64,000 nucleotides of DNA from Mesodorylaimus sp. YZB2_4 (Eukaryota; Nematoda; Enoplea; Dorylaimida; Dorylaimidae), in assembly GCA_030248295.1 (NCBI GenBank), contig JASANH010000855.1:1-64000 (forward strand), read 5' to 3'. The position numbers and the translations under genes are program-made. Numbering within the stretch: position 1 is the stretch's first letter; the number at the start of each line of letters is the position of its first letter. This document shows positions 23,826-34,961 of this stretch, piece by piece. Below the pieces are notes generated by a model that worked only from the letters and a program-made list of their open reading frames with translations, was not told the origin of the DNA and did no database searches.

Positions 23826-24029
23826 TTCTCGCCACCATTCAGCTTTTCGTATGATTCTACGGTAAGATTTGGATAACAGTAGGGATCGTGTAAACGAGAA
23901 ATAGGCAGGAAAAGATTAGATTCTAATCTAAATCTAAAATTCAATTTTTTTGACGCGCTATGAGCAAGCGGAGCAGAGGATAGGAGTGAAGAATAGACAT
24001 ATATGTATATTACAAATATTCTGTTCGTG

Positions 24030-24330
24030 AATTCCGACACGCACCATGCAGGTGGAGTCTGGATGATGCCGTTCATTTCACCAACAAAAATGAGATCTAT
24101 GAGCAAAACATAAGAACAGACTGGATGGCGATATGAGGCAACCAGAGGTGGAATGTGTGAGGCCCTTGTAGAGAATGCATTTTTAGCAGACCTCAGCCTG
24201 GGCAGTCTGCAGAAGCGTGTCTGTTAATCGATCATCCGGACAGAGTTCAGAGTGGAAGCTCATCGACCAGGGTGATGGTGCAGCCATGGGCAAGGTCTAA
24301 AGACTTGACTGCTGAAAAGCTACACCAGTC
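24030..24330 (+). repeat. Dispersed repeat shared with 5020-5330
   Basis: Collinear with 5020-5330: AATTCCGACAC, CAGGTGGAG, TGAGCAAAACA, GAGGTGGAATGTGTG, CAGCCATGG..AAGGTCT. It ends where the 21760 fragment's homology begins, so the two are different pieces of one longer repeat. Confidence 0.7.
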
Positions 24331-24938
24331 ATTCGTCCAGTAACATAGACCAACACAAATAGTCGGCTATGTCAGATGGGTGAGCAGTTGGTAGTAGCAT
24401 AATTTGCTGATCGTGAGGTTACTGGTTCATGGACCACAAGCAACTTTATTGCTCTGATCTCATCACTGCTCATCATGGCATAGTCTACATCTGACATCGG
24501 CGCAGCTGTGCTAGCTAGCCAGTGCCACGCATGACACTACATAGCTAGTACGAAAAGTCCAGAATCAAACCTTCGCATGCGGCATGGCCATATCTGAATC
24601 AACTTTACTTTTCAAGGAGTCTACAGTACTGTAGATGCTTCAGTCGACCCGAGCCACGATCACGAGTATCCTATCTTTTGTTCGACCCATAGCCCTGATC
24701 CAGCAAGTTTCGCAGAGTTCAGCACATTGCAGTCAGGATACTGTTCCCTACAGATGGTGCCCTATCGTGTTACCAACGAGCACTCCACTGTCAGCATTAA
24801 ATTGGAATTGGAAAAAGCATGTGTGAAAGATTACGTAAGTTACACGAGGGACATTGCGAATGAGCACAAATCATGAAAACAGCGCAAACAACACGCGTCA
24901 AAGGTCAGTGTTGAGGAGCCACCATATTGGCACGATTC

Positions 24939-25977
24939 TCAGGCTGGACCCGTGGGTTGCGAAGCCGTTGATTCAGGAACAGCAGGTTTGGCCGTGGGCT
25001 GGGAGCTCGTGGGTAGCGAAGCCGTCGATTCGGGAGCCACAGGTTGAACAGCCGTGGGCTGGGAAGCCTTGGGTTGCGAAGCCGTTGATTCAGGAACAGC
25101 AGGTTTGGCCGTGGGCTGGGAACTCGTGGGTAGCGAAGCCGTCGATAGGGAGCCCGTCGATTGGCGACCTTGGCGAACATTGGGCTGAGGTGGCGTCGAT
25201 TTGGGAGCAGTCGGTTGAGGAGCTGTGGGTTGAGGCACCATTGACTTGGGAGCCGTCGACTGAGGAGCCTTGGGCTGTGGTGCTGCCGATTTAGAAGCCG
25301 TGGGTTGCGGAGTTGTCGGTTGCGAGGCCATCGATTCCGAAGCCGTGTCTCCCTCCATTTGCTTCCTGATCATAGACCACATCCGCTCGATCGAGTTCTT
25401 CCAACGCCATGATACCACATACATGGCACAGGATACGATGCTACAGAGGAAACCGATAGCAGCTCTCCAATAATCCTAAATGAGCTCGCAGACAATTTAT
25501 ATAGTTTCGAAGGTAGGATCAACAAATCGCACTTCTAATATCGTAAACAGGACGCCATAGGATAGATGGCAGGTGATTGCGACCATTGTCCACATCCAAT
25601 ATGTTGTGATCAGGCACTTATTTTCCTTGAGGCTGCCTATCAGGCCGATCACAGCGAATGGAATGAAGCTGACGAAAAAGACGAGGCACCCGGAGCACGT
25701 CTGAAGAAAAGATGCACTGCCACCAGAAATGTATATGACTTTACTTACTATCACATATGCCACCCTTTTCCGCTGCGCAAAATCATCGCCTTCCTCCCCA
25801 AATTTCTTGACACCAGTCAAGACTTCATGAAGAGAGATGGCTGCCCAAATGATCATGGCTACGCTGATGATCTAAATGAACAGTTAGCCTGCACTAAAGA
25901 GCACTTGTTCGACTGCTTACCATGAGCATCGTGTTCCACACCAGCAGGGCGATCTTGTAGTATTGATGGACTTGCAT
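24939..25977 (-). CDS. Tetraspanin-like four-TM protein with PST-rich repeat tail
   Basis: Three exons on the minus strand: 25921-25977, 25524-25871 and 24939-25475, with introns of 49 and 48 nt, both phase 0, giving 313 residues. TM1 is about residues 7-31 (KIALLVWNTMLMIISVAM), TM2 ends in VIGLIGSLKENKCL, which matches the tetraspanin GxxGxxKEN-C signature, TM3 follows (YWMWTMVAITC), and TM4 is YWRAAIGFLCSIVSCAMYVV. The large extracellular loop with its CCG motif is missing, because only a few residues join TM3 to TM4. The protein is therefore tetraspanin-like rather than a true tetraspanin. The cytosolic tail of about 150 residues is a Pro/Ser/Thr/Gln repeat. A 117-bp DNA unit (39 codons, PAVPESTASQP core) is tandemly duplicated at 24961-25150. 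The second donor (GTTGAT) is weak. The start is the first ATG before TM1; upstream codons are also open. Confidence 0.75.
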
Positions 25978-26379
25978 CCCGCCCGACCGACCAGCACACT
26001 TGCGCAGATGAAGTGGCAGGCGACTACGAGTGGTTGGATGTCGCTAGTAAAAGCAGTGTAAAGTGCGCCTGCGCCTTTTTTCAAAAAACTTACCCAAAGG
26101 GGACAAATATGCGCCTCCGTGCCATGAACAGATCTGGGAGAGCGTAACTGCTGCTCACTGTTAGAAGTCTACATCGTTGCCCTGGAAATCTATTTGGCAT
26201 TTTTGAGCGGTCGAGAGGACTCGAAGTTTGGCGCCTGTTCTGCACAGTTTTTTTATTTGGCGGTTAACCCAAGTTAGTCGGGCAAAAACTCCAACTGAAA
26301 ACTAAAATATCAATCTGAGTGGTTGAAATCACCTGAATCCATGGAGTGAAAATAAAGAGTTTTGCGGGATATTAATAGA
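25978..26379. other. Upstream flank, nothing recognised
   Basis: Presumed 5' flank of the tetraspanin-like gene. No promoter motif was identified with confidence. Confidence 0.4.
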
Positions 26380-26590
26380 AATGACCTCAGGTCGGGGCCA
26401 GAAATCTGAGAGACCTCTAAGATTCTGAGAGAAATCTGTTAAAACCCTGATTGACCGACCATTGGTCAAAGTCATGATCAAGGTCAGAAAATTATCGGGG
26501 CTTTGGTCAATGACAGAGTCAGGTCAGAAATTTTTTGGTGGTCGGTAAAGGCCATGGTCAGGTCAGAGATGAAAAACCCCTGGTCTTTGA
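26380..26590. repeat. TGACCT/AGGTCA repeat, family of 4640
   Basis: AGGTCA and TGACCT half-site strings (GGTCAGGTCAGAGATG, TTGACCGACCATTGGTCAAAG) with the same TTTTT and CTGGTCTTTGAACAC surroundings as 4620-4775, in inverted order. Confidence 0.65.
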
Positions 26591-27045
26591 ACACTAATTG
26601 CAGATAGATATTTCAGTTTTTCAACCTTCATCTTCTGGCGTCTCCTCTTTTAATGCAGATAAAGCTACTTTAGTGCTGCCAGTGTTTTTGCTGCTTAATT
26701 CATTCCCCTAATATTTTGTTCCATCATCGGGATGTCAGAGAAAATACCAACAATGCAATGGTGTCACTTGTTGTCATAATCGAACAGCAGAATCTCAAGT
26801 AGGTATTAAAATCAGAACTGCTCAGCTTCAAAACCTTCCTCGAATCAATAAAAAATACAGGTTATACGAACGTGGAGAGCAGAATGAGCACCCACTGTAT
26901 GTATCTAGGCACCTACAGATAGCATGCCAAGTCTTGGGCTCGAGCATCAAGCGCAATAAATGCACACTGCAATGCATACTCACGATCAGACACAACATAA
27001 CACCCCTCTCCCATAACAGCGCCCCCTCCCACCGGCAGCATTTGT
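26591..27045. other. Intergenic, nothing recognised
   Basis: No gene or repeat was recognised. Confidence 0.4.
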
Positions 27046-27352
27046 TTTATCGATTATCTAGCGATCTGATCAAAAATCGAATATAATATCTATATTATTT
27101 TCGTTGAGCTCGAAATTCTCCACACTTTAGTTTTCGGGCCGAGGATGGTGGCAGCTGAAAATTTCGAAAAAATCACCAAAAACTGTTTTTCTATGTTAAA
27201 CAAATTATCGATTATCTAACGATCAGATTAGAAAACGAACAAAAAATTTGATATGATCTTAAAGCGCTCAAAATTCTTTACAACTTATGCGCTGGGTCGA
27301 CAATGGTTGCTGCTGAAAATTTTGACAAAACCAGTGAAAATCGTTTTCCCAA
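27046..27352 (+). repeat. Tandem duplication, about 158-bp unit
   Basis: Two direct copies beginning ATCGATTATCTA at 27046 and 27204, both carrying GAAAATTT..GACAA/GAAAA and TGGTGGCAGCTG or TGGTTGCTGCTG further on. Confidence 0.65.
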
Positions 27353-27547
27353 AAAAATCATGGACGGACGTTTAGCTTTTATTATTACATGTGTTTTTCG
27401 CTGGACTTAATTACAGTCGGAGCCTTTCTTTCCAGTGAGATAGGACTATTTGGAAGGCACGCATTTCTGGCAATTCAAGTGAGCCAGATATCAGCAGGCA
27501 CGCTAGTGCCTGCTTAGACCAGCCAACCAGACGCCTAATGTTAAAGG

Positions 27548-28020
27548 ACGACTTTCGCCGGCTAATAACTCGAAAATGGGTGTACGAAAATTTTTGATTT
27601 TTCGCACACTTTTTAGAATCGGCCGACTCTACAATCGTGCCAATTTTTATCAAAATCCGTCCGGCCATTGTTGAGTTCCAGAATACGCGATTTCTTGTAC
27701 AGGGGGAGAAGACGAGCAGGAGGAACAACATGTGCCTAGATCAACAACCAGAGGTCGTACAGTTGTAAATGTTAGTTTTTCTGAAAGCTGGAGCTTTCGG
27801 ACTCTGCCTTTTGACGGTCATTTTTTTGAAACTTCAATTTCCGAAAAGTTATTGCTGAAAATACTCACTATTTCGGCTGTTTTTATCCGTCGCTCGTCAG
27901 GTACTGGACGGATTTCGATAAAAATTGACACAGTTGCAGATCTGACCTATCTTGCAAAGCGTGCGAAAAGCCAACTTTTCTGGTTCAGTCATCCTTGAGT
28001 TATCGACTATCGAAAGAAGC
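27548..28020. repeat. Imperfect inverted repeat
   Basis: Left arm 27548-27668 (CTAATAACTCGAAAATGGG, TTTCGCACACTTT, CCAATTTTTATCAAAATCCGTCC) and right arm about 27890-28020 (GGACGGATTTCGATAAAAATTG, GCGTGCGAAAAG, CTTGAGTTATCGAC) are reverse complements with many differences. Probably an old foldback element. Confidence 0.55.
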
Positions 28021-28798
28021 TGGTGCTAGTTTCTGACTTTTTTCGGCGCGGAGCTTAGAAACATCAACTGAACGGGTTGAGGCGCAGCGCCATTGATTGG
28101 CTAGGCTCAGCGGGCTCCAACGAAGATGGGTTTGGTGCACAGCAATAAATTTGCCGATAATAAATTGAGAATTTGTGAACGAATTTAAATGATGTGGAAA
28201 GAGTTTCCGTGGGCAGCACAAATTTTATTTGATGCGGAGGTAATATTGTTGAGAAAAATTCGAGCTAAAAGTAAGTTGACAACGTTGCGGATCCTAAATT
28301 TCAGCTTCTGAGGGAACAGAAGTTCAGATCACCCCGAGCATGAACCAGTTATTTTCAGGCTGGCTTCAGTCTCCGATAGGTTGCCCCTTTTTACATGGAT
28401 TATTTAGGCATATTTTGTTTGTGGCAGAGAGTGGCTTTTCAACTGCACTTTTGTTTTCCGACCACGAGGCGCTCAGTTCGACTCCTTCACGGATTAGAAT
28501 TTTTTGTTTTTGTTTCTCTTCTTTCCACGAGACAGAGGAACGTTATTGAGAACAAGGAATATGAGGGCGGTCCTTGACTTTTTTGCCCAGTCAGAGATAA
28601 GGTTTCGGGCGTGACATATGCATAAAAGAAGTACCGGTACTTAATTTGTTGTTTTTCCTGCCGCCTGTATATCTTAGTACATATTCGAAAAATCTGTGCA
28701 TTTCATCAGTAAGAGTTTCTGACTAGTATGAAATGATCGATCGGTGAGGTTTTTTGGGCCAAACCAGTTTGTAGCAAAAAAAAACGAAAAACGGTCTT

Positions 28799-29454
28799 AT
28801 TATTTCCAAAAAAGTCTGTTATGACAGACTCGAAACTTTTAGACCAGCCAATGCACACAGTGGAACCAGAACGTAGGATGGCTGGTCTACTCGGCCACTG
28901 CTAAGCGCAACCACGATCTAGGAAAAAGTCTGAGCAGAAGCTGCTTTATCTGCATGAATATCAACAGGACGACTGATCCTGGCAACTAGCAGAGGGTTCT
29001 GTAATCCTGTGCTTGTGGTCTGCTAGCGGGCTAGGAGTGTCTCACGCTATGCGCACACATGCTCATAGTAGGTAATGTTCAAGCCGCGGCTAGGTAAATC
29101 ATTTTGTTTTATGTGTCCCTTCACCCTCGAGCGTGTCATCACTAATATGATAAACCATGACCATGAACATAAAGTTGGAAGAAAAGAGGTAGAATTGTTG
29201 AGAGTGTTCCTCATCTCACAGCTGCCTTCTGGGAGCCTATATTAACAGCAGCAGTACACAACAAAGAAGCATGTTGGATTTGATTCTGACATCAGCAAGC
29301 ATCTGTGTGCGAGTGATAACACACTGTACAGTGCAGGCCACCTCTCCTTTCCTTGTGGCCGAGTAGACCAGTCATCCTAAGCCCTGGTTCCACTGTGTTC
29401 ATTGGCTGGTCTAAAAGTTTCGAGTCTGTCATAACAGACTTTTTTGGAAATAAT
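28799..29454. mobile_element. TIR element with 110-bp arms
   Basis: Arms 28799-28912 and 29348-29454 are inverted copies: TTATTTCCAAAAAAGTCTG at the outer left and CAGACTTTTTTGGAAATAA at the outer right, with TTATGACAGACTCGAAACTT and CACAGTGGAACCAG further in. About 435 bp between the arms has no coding potential. Short flanks give no clear target duplication. Confidence 0.85.
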
Positions 29455-29481
29455 TGAAAGTGCATCGATTTTCTGACTAAA

Positions 29482-29946
29482 ATAGGGTTTTCTTAGTCGT
29501 GGCTAAAACTGTGCACAAAATGTTTTCTAAATTTTTTTATAAGGTTAGTTTTATATTTTTCATTACTTTAATCCATGAAAAAAGATCCCACTTTTTGTAT
29601 ACTCGACGCACCAAAAATGGATGAGACAAGAGCATAGAATGCAAAGCGAGCTGTGACTGGCTGTGGTGTGCAAAGCGAGTTTTAGTGTTGATGGCACCAT
29701 GCGTGTTGCCTTCTGCTTGGTGTATGAAGGAATTAGGTAGGGTCTCCTTAGTCGTGGTTAAAAAACTGTGCATAAAATGGTTTCAAAATTTTTTATACTC
29801 AACTAATCCTAGAGAAATGATCCCACAATTTCCAACGCACCAGAGAATTTGGAGAAGACAAGAGCATAGAATGCAAAGCAAGAACTGTGACTTTGATGTT
29901 GATGGCACTAAGCGTGTTGCCTTCTGATTGGTGTATGTAGGAATTA
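29482..29946 (+). repeat. Tandem duplication, about 250 and 205 bp
   Basis: Two direct copies beginning TAGTCGTGG at 29493 and 29751, sharing AACTGTGCA, GAAATGATCCCAC or AAAAGATCCCAC, AGACAAGAGCATAGAATGCA, and the ending GTGTTGCCTTCTG..TTGGTGTATG. Confidence 0.8.
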
Positions 29947-30099
29947 ACTGGCTATAAATTCATTTCGCGCAACGCAGTAAGCGCAGTTTGCTAAGCTGGA
30001 AAGATAGCTGCGGATAGTTTGCAGTCTGCGCCAGGAAATTATATTGCTATAAGCTGAGTTTTTTATTATCTTTGTGGGCTGGGCCCCGCGCCGTTTTTT

Positions 30100-30960
30100 T
30101 CCAGCCTGTTTTTAACAGGGCAGGCCAGCAGTCGTTTGATAAGCGAGGTGACCAGCACACAGCGGCGTCCCTCTGTGCTACGCGCCTCCACTAGGAGCAC
30201 CTCCAGGCAAGGGCATCCTGGACTGGGCACCAACTTTCTGGGACGATAGCGAGTTGGCTGTGAACCTGATTGGTGTTATTGGTGCTGTTAGTGTTCCCTC
30301 ATTTGGCTTTCGAAGCACCTCTAGGGTACCGGGTGAGTCACCCACGGCCTGGCGTGAAAGACAAACGTGGGCTTAAGGAGTTCCAAGCCGACCTCTGTCA
30401 CCGGGGATCGAGCCCCAGCCACTCGCTCCAAAGCAATATAAAGAGATGAATGCCGAACCGCTGCGCCACTGCAGCCGCAAGTCTTGCCTGCTTGAGCCCT
30501 GTCGGTGTTCGACCGTCTTCTCGCTTGTCCTCCGCCTGTACACTCGGCGTACCTCGATGGTACCAGGTGGTCATCCACTGCCGGGCGCGCAAAGCCAGCG
30601 AGGGTTTATGATTCGCAAACAAGCCTCTATCAATGGAGAATAAAGCCAGGCGTAGCCACTTGCTCCAAAGCACAGATACAAGAATGCTGAACCGCCTGCA
30701 CCACCGTGGGCTTTAGTCTTCCTCGCTTGACCCCGGCGGTGTTGGACAGCCGAGACTGCCTCCCCGATTGGCTTCCGTCTCCACTCAGAGCCCCTCTGGG
30801 GTACTGGGTGAGTCACCCACAACCTGGCTTGCAAGACAAGAGTGGGCTTGGGAGTCGCAAACTGACCTCTCTCACCGGGGATCGAACCCCCAGCCACTCG
30901 CTCCCAAGCAATATGGGGAGACGAATGCCAAACCGCTGCATTACCGCGGACATTGGGCTC
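30100..30960 (-). mobile_element. Three-unit array of a tRNA-like SINE, family S2
   Basis: Units of about 235-240 bp recur, marked by GGTACCGGGTGAGTCACCC at 30327, GGTACCAGGTGGTCATCCAC at 30559 and GGTACTGGGTGAGTCACCC at 30800. On the minus strand each starts GCAGCGGTT(T/C)GGCATTC (A-box-like). Units 1 and 3 carry GGGGTTCGATCCCCGGTGA or a close variant (B box); the middle unit is more decayed. Related copies lie at 32765-32850 and 48485-48790. Confidence 0.7.
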
Positions 30961-30984
30961 GTATTCGAAAGATCAGTGTTTTTC

Positions 30985-31070
30985 ATGTCTGACCTTGACA
31001 CTGACTTCGGGGAGGATCGATCAGGGATTCGACAAATTTCTGACCTTAATCTTGAGGTCATTTCTAATAA
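30985..31070. repeat. TGACCTTGAC repeat fragment, family of 4640
   Basis: GTCTGACCTTGACACTGAC and TTCTGACCTTAATCTTGAGGTCATTTCTA match the right part of 4640-4775. Confidence 0.6.
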
Positions 31071-31270
31071 CTACACCCAATAAACAGAGTTCACAGAAGA
31101 TTTATGAAACTCTTTCAGAAAACCATTAAAAAATTTCTATTCACACATTTTGCAACGCGTCGCGCGCCTATTTTCCAAATCAGACCCTCCGTTTAGACGA
31201 ATTTTTCAGGAACGCCTATGCAGTTTTCACTGAACTTTTGATATCAAACTCACCAAGAACAGTCGACACG

Positions 31271-31877
31271 ATGGTATGCATAAAAATATTTTAACTTTTT
31301 CATTGCTTCACTTGGTTTCTTTTTCTAGTATGCTCGCATTTTCGCCGTCTACTCATTCTTTTTCGTCGGCTCTACGATATTCGCCTTCCGGCAAAGAGTA
31401 TGGAGACCACCAATTCTCACGCATCAATTCTTGGATCTTTCGGGCGAGTGCTGGTCATCAACGGACAGCTGTACAGATTTCGCCCAATGCTGTCGATCGA
31501 GTCCACTGAGCAAGGAATGCGCTGAATCAGGCGGCATCGTCCGGCATCCAAATTGCATGTACTACGAGTCGAATAAGTTCAAGAACCAGAATAAAAGCTC
31601 ACCCACCCATTTTTGTGTGTGCATCAAGGCCCAAGTGTATTCTGATCACAAAAACGCCTGTCGCACTGACACTGAACTGACTGATTGTCTAATGTTCAGT
31701 GGCTGCTGTGCTCGCGAGAATGATGGGTTCTGCGACCTAATATTTTCAGGTGAGTTGGAGATGCCAGCGTGCGAAAAAGTGCCGAAGGGAAAGTTCAATT
31801 GGGATCAAGCTGATTGCCAGTGCATCACTGACTGGGGCAAAATCACCCCTCGAGGGAGAGTAGTGTGGACTCCGTGA
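31271..31877 (+). CDS. Small secreted protein with two tandem 8-cysteine modules
   Basis: Two exons. Exon 1 is only the ATG (31271-31273); a 55-nt intron (31274-31328, GTATGC...TTCTAG) follows; exon 2 is 31329-31877, giving 183 residues. Exon 2 restores a clear signal peptide (YARIFAVYSFFFVGSTIFA). The mature protein has 16 cysteines in two homologous modules with the same order: C, C, x5, CC, C, a Pro-x-Cys, then CxC. Module A runs from ECW to FCVC and module B from NACR to DCQC. Between them is the motif YSDHKNACR, and near the end FNWDQADCQC. The disabled paralogue at 23035-23825 keeps most of these positions. I recognise no known family. The spacing suggests a disulfide-stabilised extracellular protein, but its role is unknown. 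The exon structure is secure because the paralogue shares the same ATG/GT junction. Confidence 0.82.
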
Positions 31878-34328
31878 TTGCAGGCACAGGATGGAAGAGA
31901 AGGCGACAATGGCTGATTTGTAAGTGATCACTAGATCATGAAGATAAACAATAATTAAAGCTTTTTTGAGTAACTTTTTGCAAAGTTATTTTCGAGAGTA
32001 AAATACAACAGAATACTGTCTAGTGCACTGCGAGCTTCTAAAATTTGTTATCCAATTTTTACAAAAGATCCGAGTTCAAAAAATCGTCCAACGTTCGTAA
32101 AAAAAACTTAAAATTTTGAAATTCCGTCTTGACACTTTCGAAACCTGATGCTTTTGGTTCAAGTGCGCGATAAAGAACGAGTTGTAGCTTAAAGCAAAAT
32201 TGTTTTTTTCCGAAAAAGCTGTTATTGAGTCTTTTTCGCAGCACAGCATCCAAAACTAGAGTGGTAGCTCTGGTGGCCTCTGAAAAATTGTTAATTTCGC
32301 AATGTTCAAATTCTGAAAAAGGTCTGATCTCTACTCTCTTCCTCCGAACAAGTTGAAAATCAGTGACCACTGCCCCGACGTTTGGTGTGGCCCTGAGTAA
32401 GTCATATTCTCGAAAAAGCCAAATGATTATTAGATAGCGAAAAATGCGCTAAAACATAAAATTCGTTGATTGTGAATATTTGAATTTGCCGCGCGCATTG
32501 ATGCTCAAGTGCAAGATCCTTATGACAGTCGGGAGGAAAGCGTGCGTGCGCGCAATGAGTGGCTTGTTTGGAAAAGTCAGTACAGGATTCAAGAAGTGCT
32601 TGGAAAACCTTCGAAAGTCAGGGGAAATCGAAATCTTTGAGCCAAAATCAGGGGGAAACTAAAAAATTAAAATTAAGGTTTTAAGTTCTTTAACTCAGGG
32701 GATAATTTCAATTTTTATCTTGCGAGCCCGGAAAGATCAGGGCATGAACCCTGTTGAGGCGAACAGTGACGACGGCGGCCGCGGCGGTGCAGCGGTTCGA
32801 CATTCGTCTCCTCGTATTGCTGTGGAGCGAGTGGCTGGATCTCTGCTTTAATTTTCTGGAAACCTGAAATTTGCACGTTAGGCCCAAAGTATAGTTCCGT
32901 GCGATGCGACACTTTTGGGTCAACTGGCAATGTAAAAGGATGCCTAAAACGTCGCATCGCAAGCTTATTTAACGCATCGCATTGAACTATACTTCCAGCC
33001 TTTCGGTTTTGTGCAATAAGGTGTGCGAACTTGGCGACACATTTCTCGAGTTCAGCGTTTTTTTGGTTTAGTTTAGCCACACTGATTGTCTACTTTATCG
33101 CGAAGCTGCAGATACTCTGGGACCACCGCCCCCCCCCCCCCCTCCTCGATCTTTTTAAGTGTTCGACTACCTGGCTCATTCCATGGCCGCAAGGTATTAC
33201 AAATGTTGACTAAAGCTCACCATCAGACAAATGATCTCGCCTTTATTGTTTCTAGCGTTCAATTTTTGTATGAACACTTAAAAGCAACCATTGCGAATAT
33301 TTTTTTTGTCCGTAAGCCGATTCATTCTTATAAAACTTACAGTCAGTTGAGATTAGTACTGTATGTAGGTCAGTGCAACCAGTGAATTTGAATTGCGCAC
33401 ATCTCGCGCATGTTCAACCGTGATGCGCAAGCAGTAGGTCATACTGTGCTGCTGCTGGATACAATCATGAATCCACCTCCTTCCACAACCTTCCCCCGCA
33501 ACAGGGCCCGATTCTGTCCAGGGCGTGACTATTGATACGAATGGAAATTCTTTCTTCCTTTTGAATAATTCCAATAAAAACTAAAACAAGCTGGTTCAAG
33601 CAACTATGCTCGATACGGGGGCTGGTGTCGAGAGAGACCAGAAACGGAGACTTGGCTTGGCGTGACAGGTGTATCAACTGGTTCCATTTATCGCTCCTCC
33701 ATTTTCTGGAATGTTGAATCAGGCGCCTCGATGCTTTCACCATTTTCGAGGCTAGCATTTGGTAAGGCGCAGACGGCGAGCCAAGGTCGCTGTTACTATT
33801 TCTATTAGAAAATATACGAGTCTAATCGATTTTTTTGAACTTGGTCGAGAATGAAACGCATTGTGGACGTCAGGGAGAAGTAAGGATCTTGGTTTTTTGA
33901 ATACAAGTTACTCTGGAAGTGATTATAAAATCATTCATGGTCGATATAACTGGTTTCAGCTGACTGTTTCGAAATATCAAAAAAGTTTTGGGTGCCTGCA
34001 CTTGTTGATTCCGCGTCCATTATTTTTCGCACACGTTAAAAATAAGAAGTTTCAGTCTGATATAAAGCGATTCAGAAATTCCGGGAATTCGAAAAGGGCT
34101 TTTTTCTGCCAACTAAACTTTCCAGAGTATTGACGAGTCTGAACCTCCTCTGTCCAGTGCACATAATTTACGTAAGGTTAAAGTTGCACCAGTTTCTGAA
34201 TTTCGCTACGTGTGCTCACTTTTATCGATACTGCAAAAATCGATACTATATCGATACTATCAAAAAAGTCTGTTTTCCAGGTACTACAAATATTGTGCAG
34301 TATCGAAAAAGCTCCCTAGCAAATGGTA
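31878..34328. other. Intergenic, S2 SINE fragment and poly-C tract
   Basis: At 32765-32850 a plus-strand S2 SINE start (GGTGCAGCGGTTCGACATTC) is visible. A 14-C run lies at about 33128-33142. No gene was recognised. Confidence 0.5.
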
Positions 34329-34662
34329 TGGACTATTTCACAAGCTTCGTACACTGCAAAATTTAAATTTCCCGCCTTAAGCCGCCCATGGCAATTTTGT
34401 CATTGACGTTAAATGCGTTAGACCCTTTGCGTAAGTCGTATCGGCAAATTTTCTGCTGACAGTTTTCCTGATTTTTGGCTTGAATTGGTTTCCTTCTCAA
34501 AAAGTGACCAGAGGTTGTTGCTATTCTGTTGAAAATCTTTCCAGAGCATAAAGATCTTGCGCACAAACTTTGAAGTAAGGAACTTTCCATCTATGTAAAA
34601 CTGCCATAAGCAGCTGACAGCGGGAAATTCAAATTCCATGTGCGAGATCTGTGAAATGGAGT
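34329..34662. mobile_element. MITE, family FB1
   Basis: Inverted arms: ACTATTTCACAAGCTTCGTA, AAATTTAAATTTCCCGCC at the left and GGGAAATTCAAA, GATCTGTGAAATGG at the right, with GCCATAAGCAGCTGACAG before the right motif. It is 334 bp and non-coding. Same family as 39341, 41508, 59113 and 61245. Confidence 0.8.
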
Positions 34663-34961
34663 ATATCCTATTGGCCAAACGCCCATGAACTACTACAGCC
34701 GTTAGGTAACCTGAGAGTTTGGTGATCTGCAAAACAAAGCATGTGCCTGGGTATTCTGAAGTTTATCTGCTAGCAAAACTGTATCTCGCTACTGACGCTT
34801 GGTCGGAAATCAAGTCCTCCAAACATGCCAGCAGGGGTCAAAATGATGTTTTGCAGTGTGTATGCTGTAATGCCTGCTCACTTTGGATCGTGGTCCATGC
34901 TTACAGAGTTCCAGTCTTCCAGGCATCTAGACATTCTACACATGTGTAATCATCACAGCTC

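Noticed and set aside
24854..25294. Plus-strand open frame rich in Trp, Ala and Lys-Pro
   Set aside because: Shadow of the PST-rich repeat tail of the minus-strand tetraspanin-like gene.
31750..31760. Intron boundary inside the cysteine-rich gene (TTTTCAG followed by GTGAGT)
   Set aside because: Homology with the paralogue runs straight through this point in frame, so it is exon sequence.
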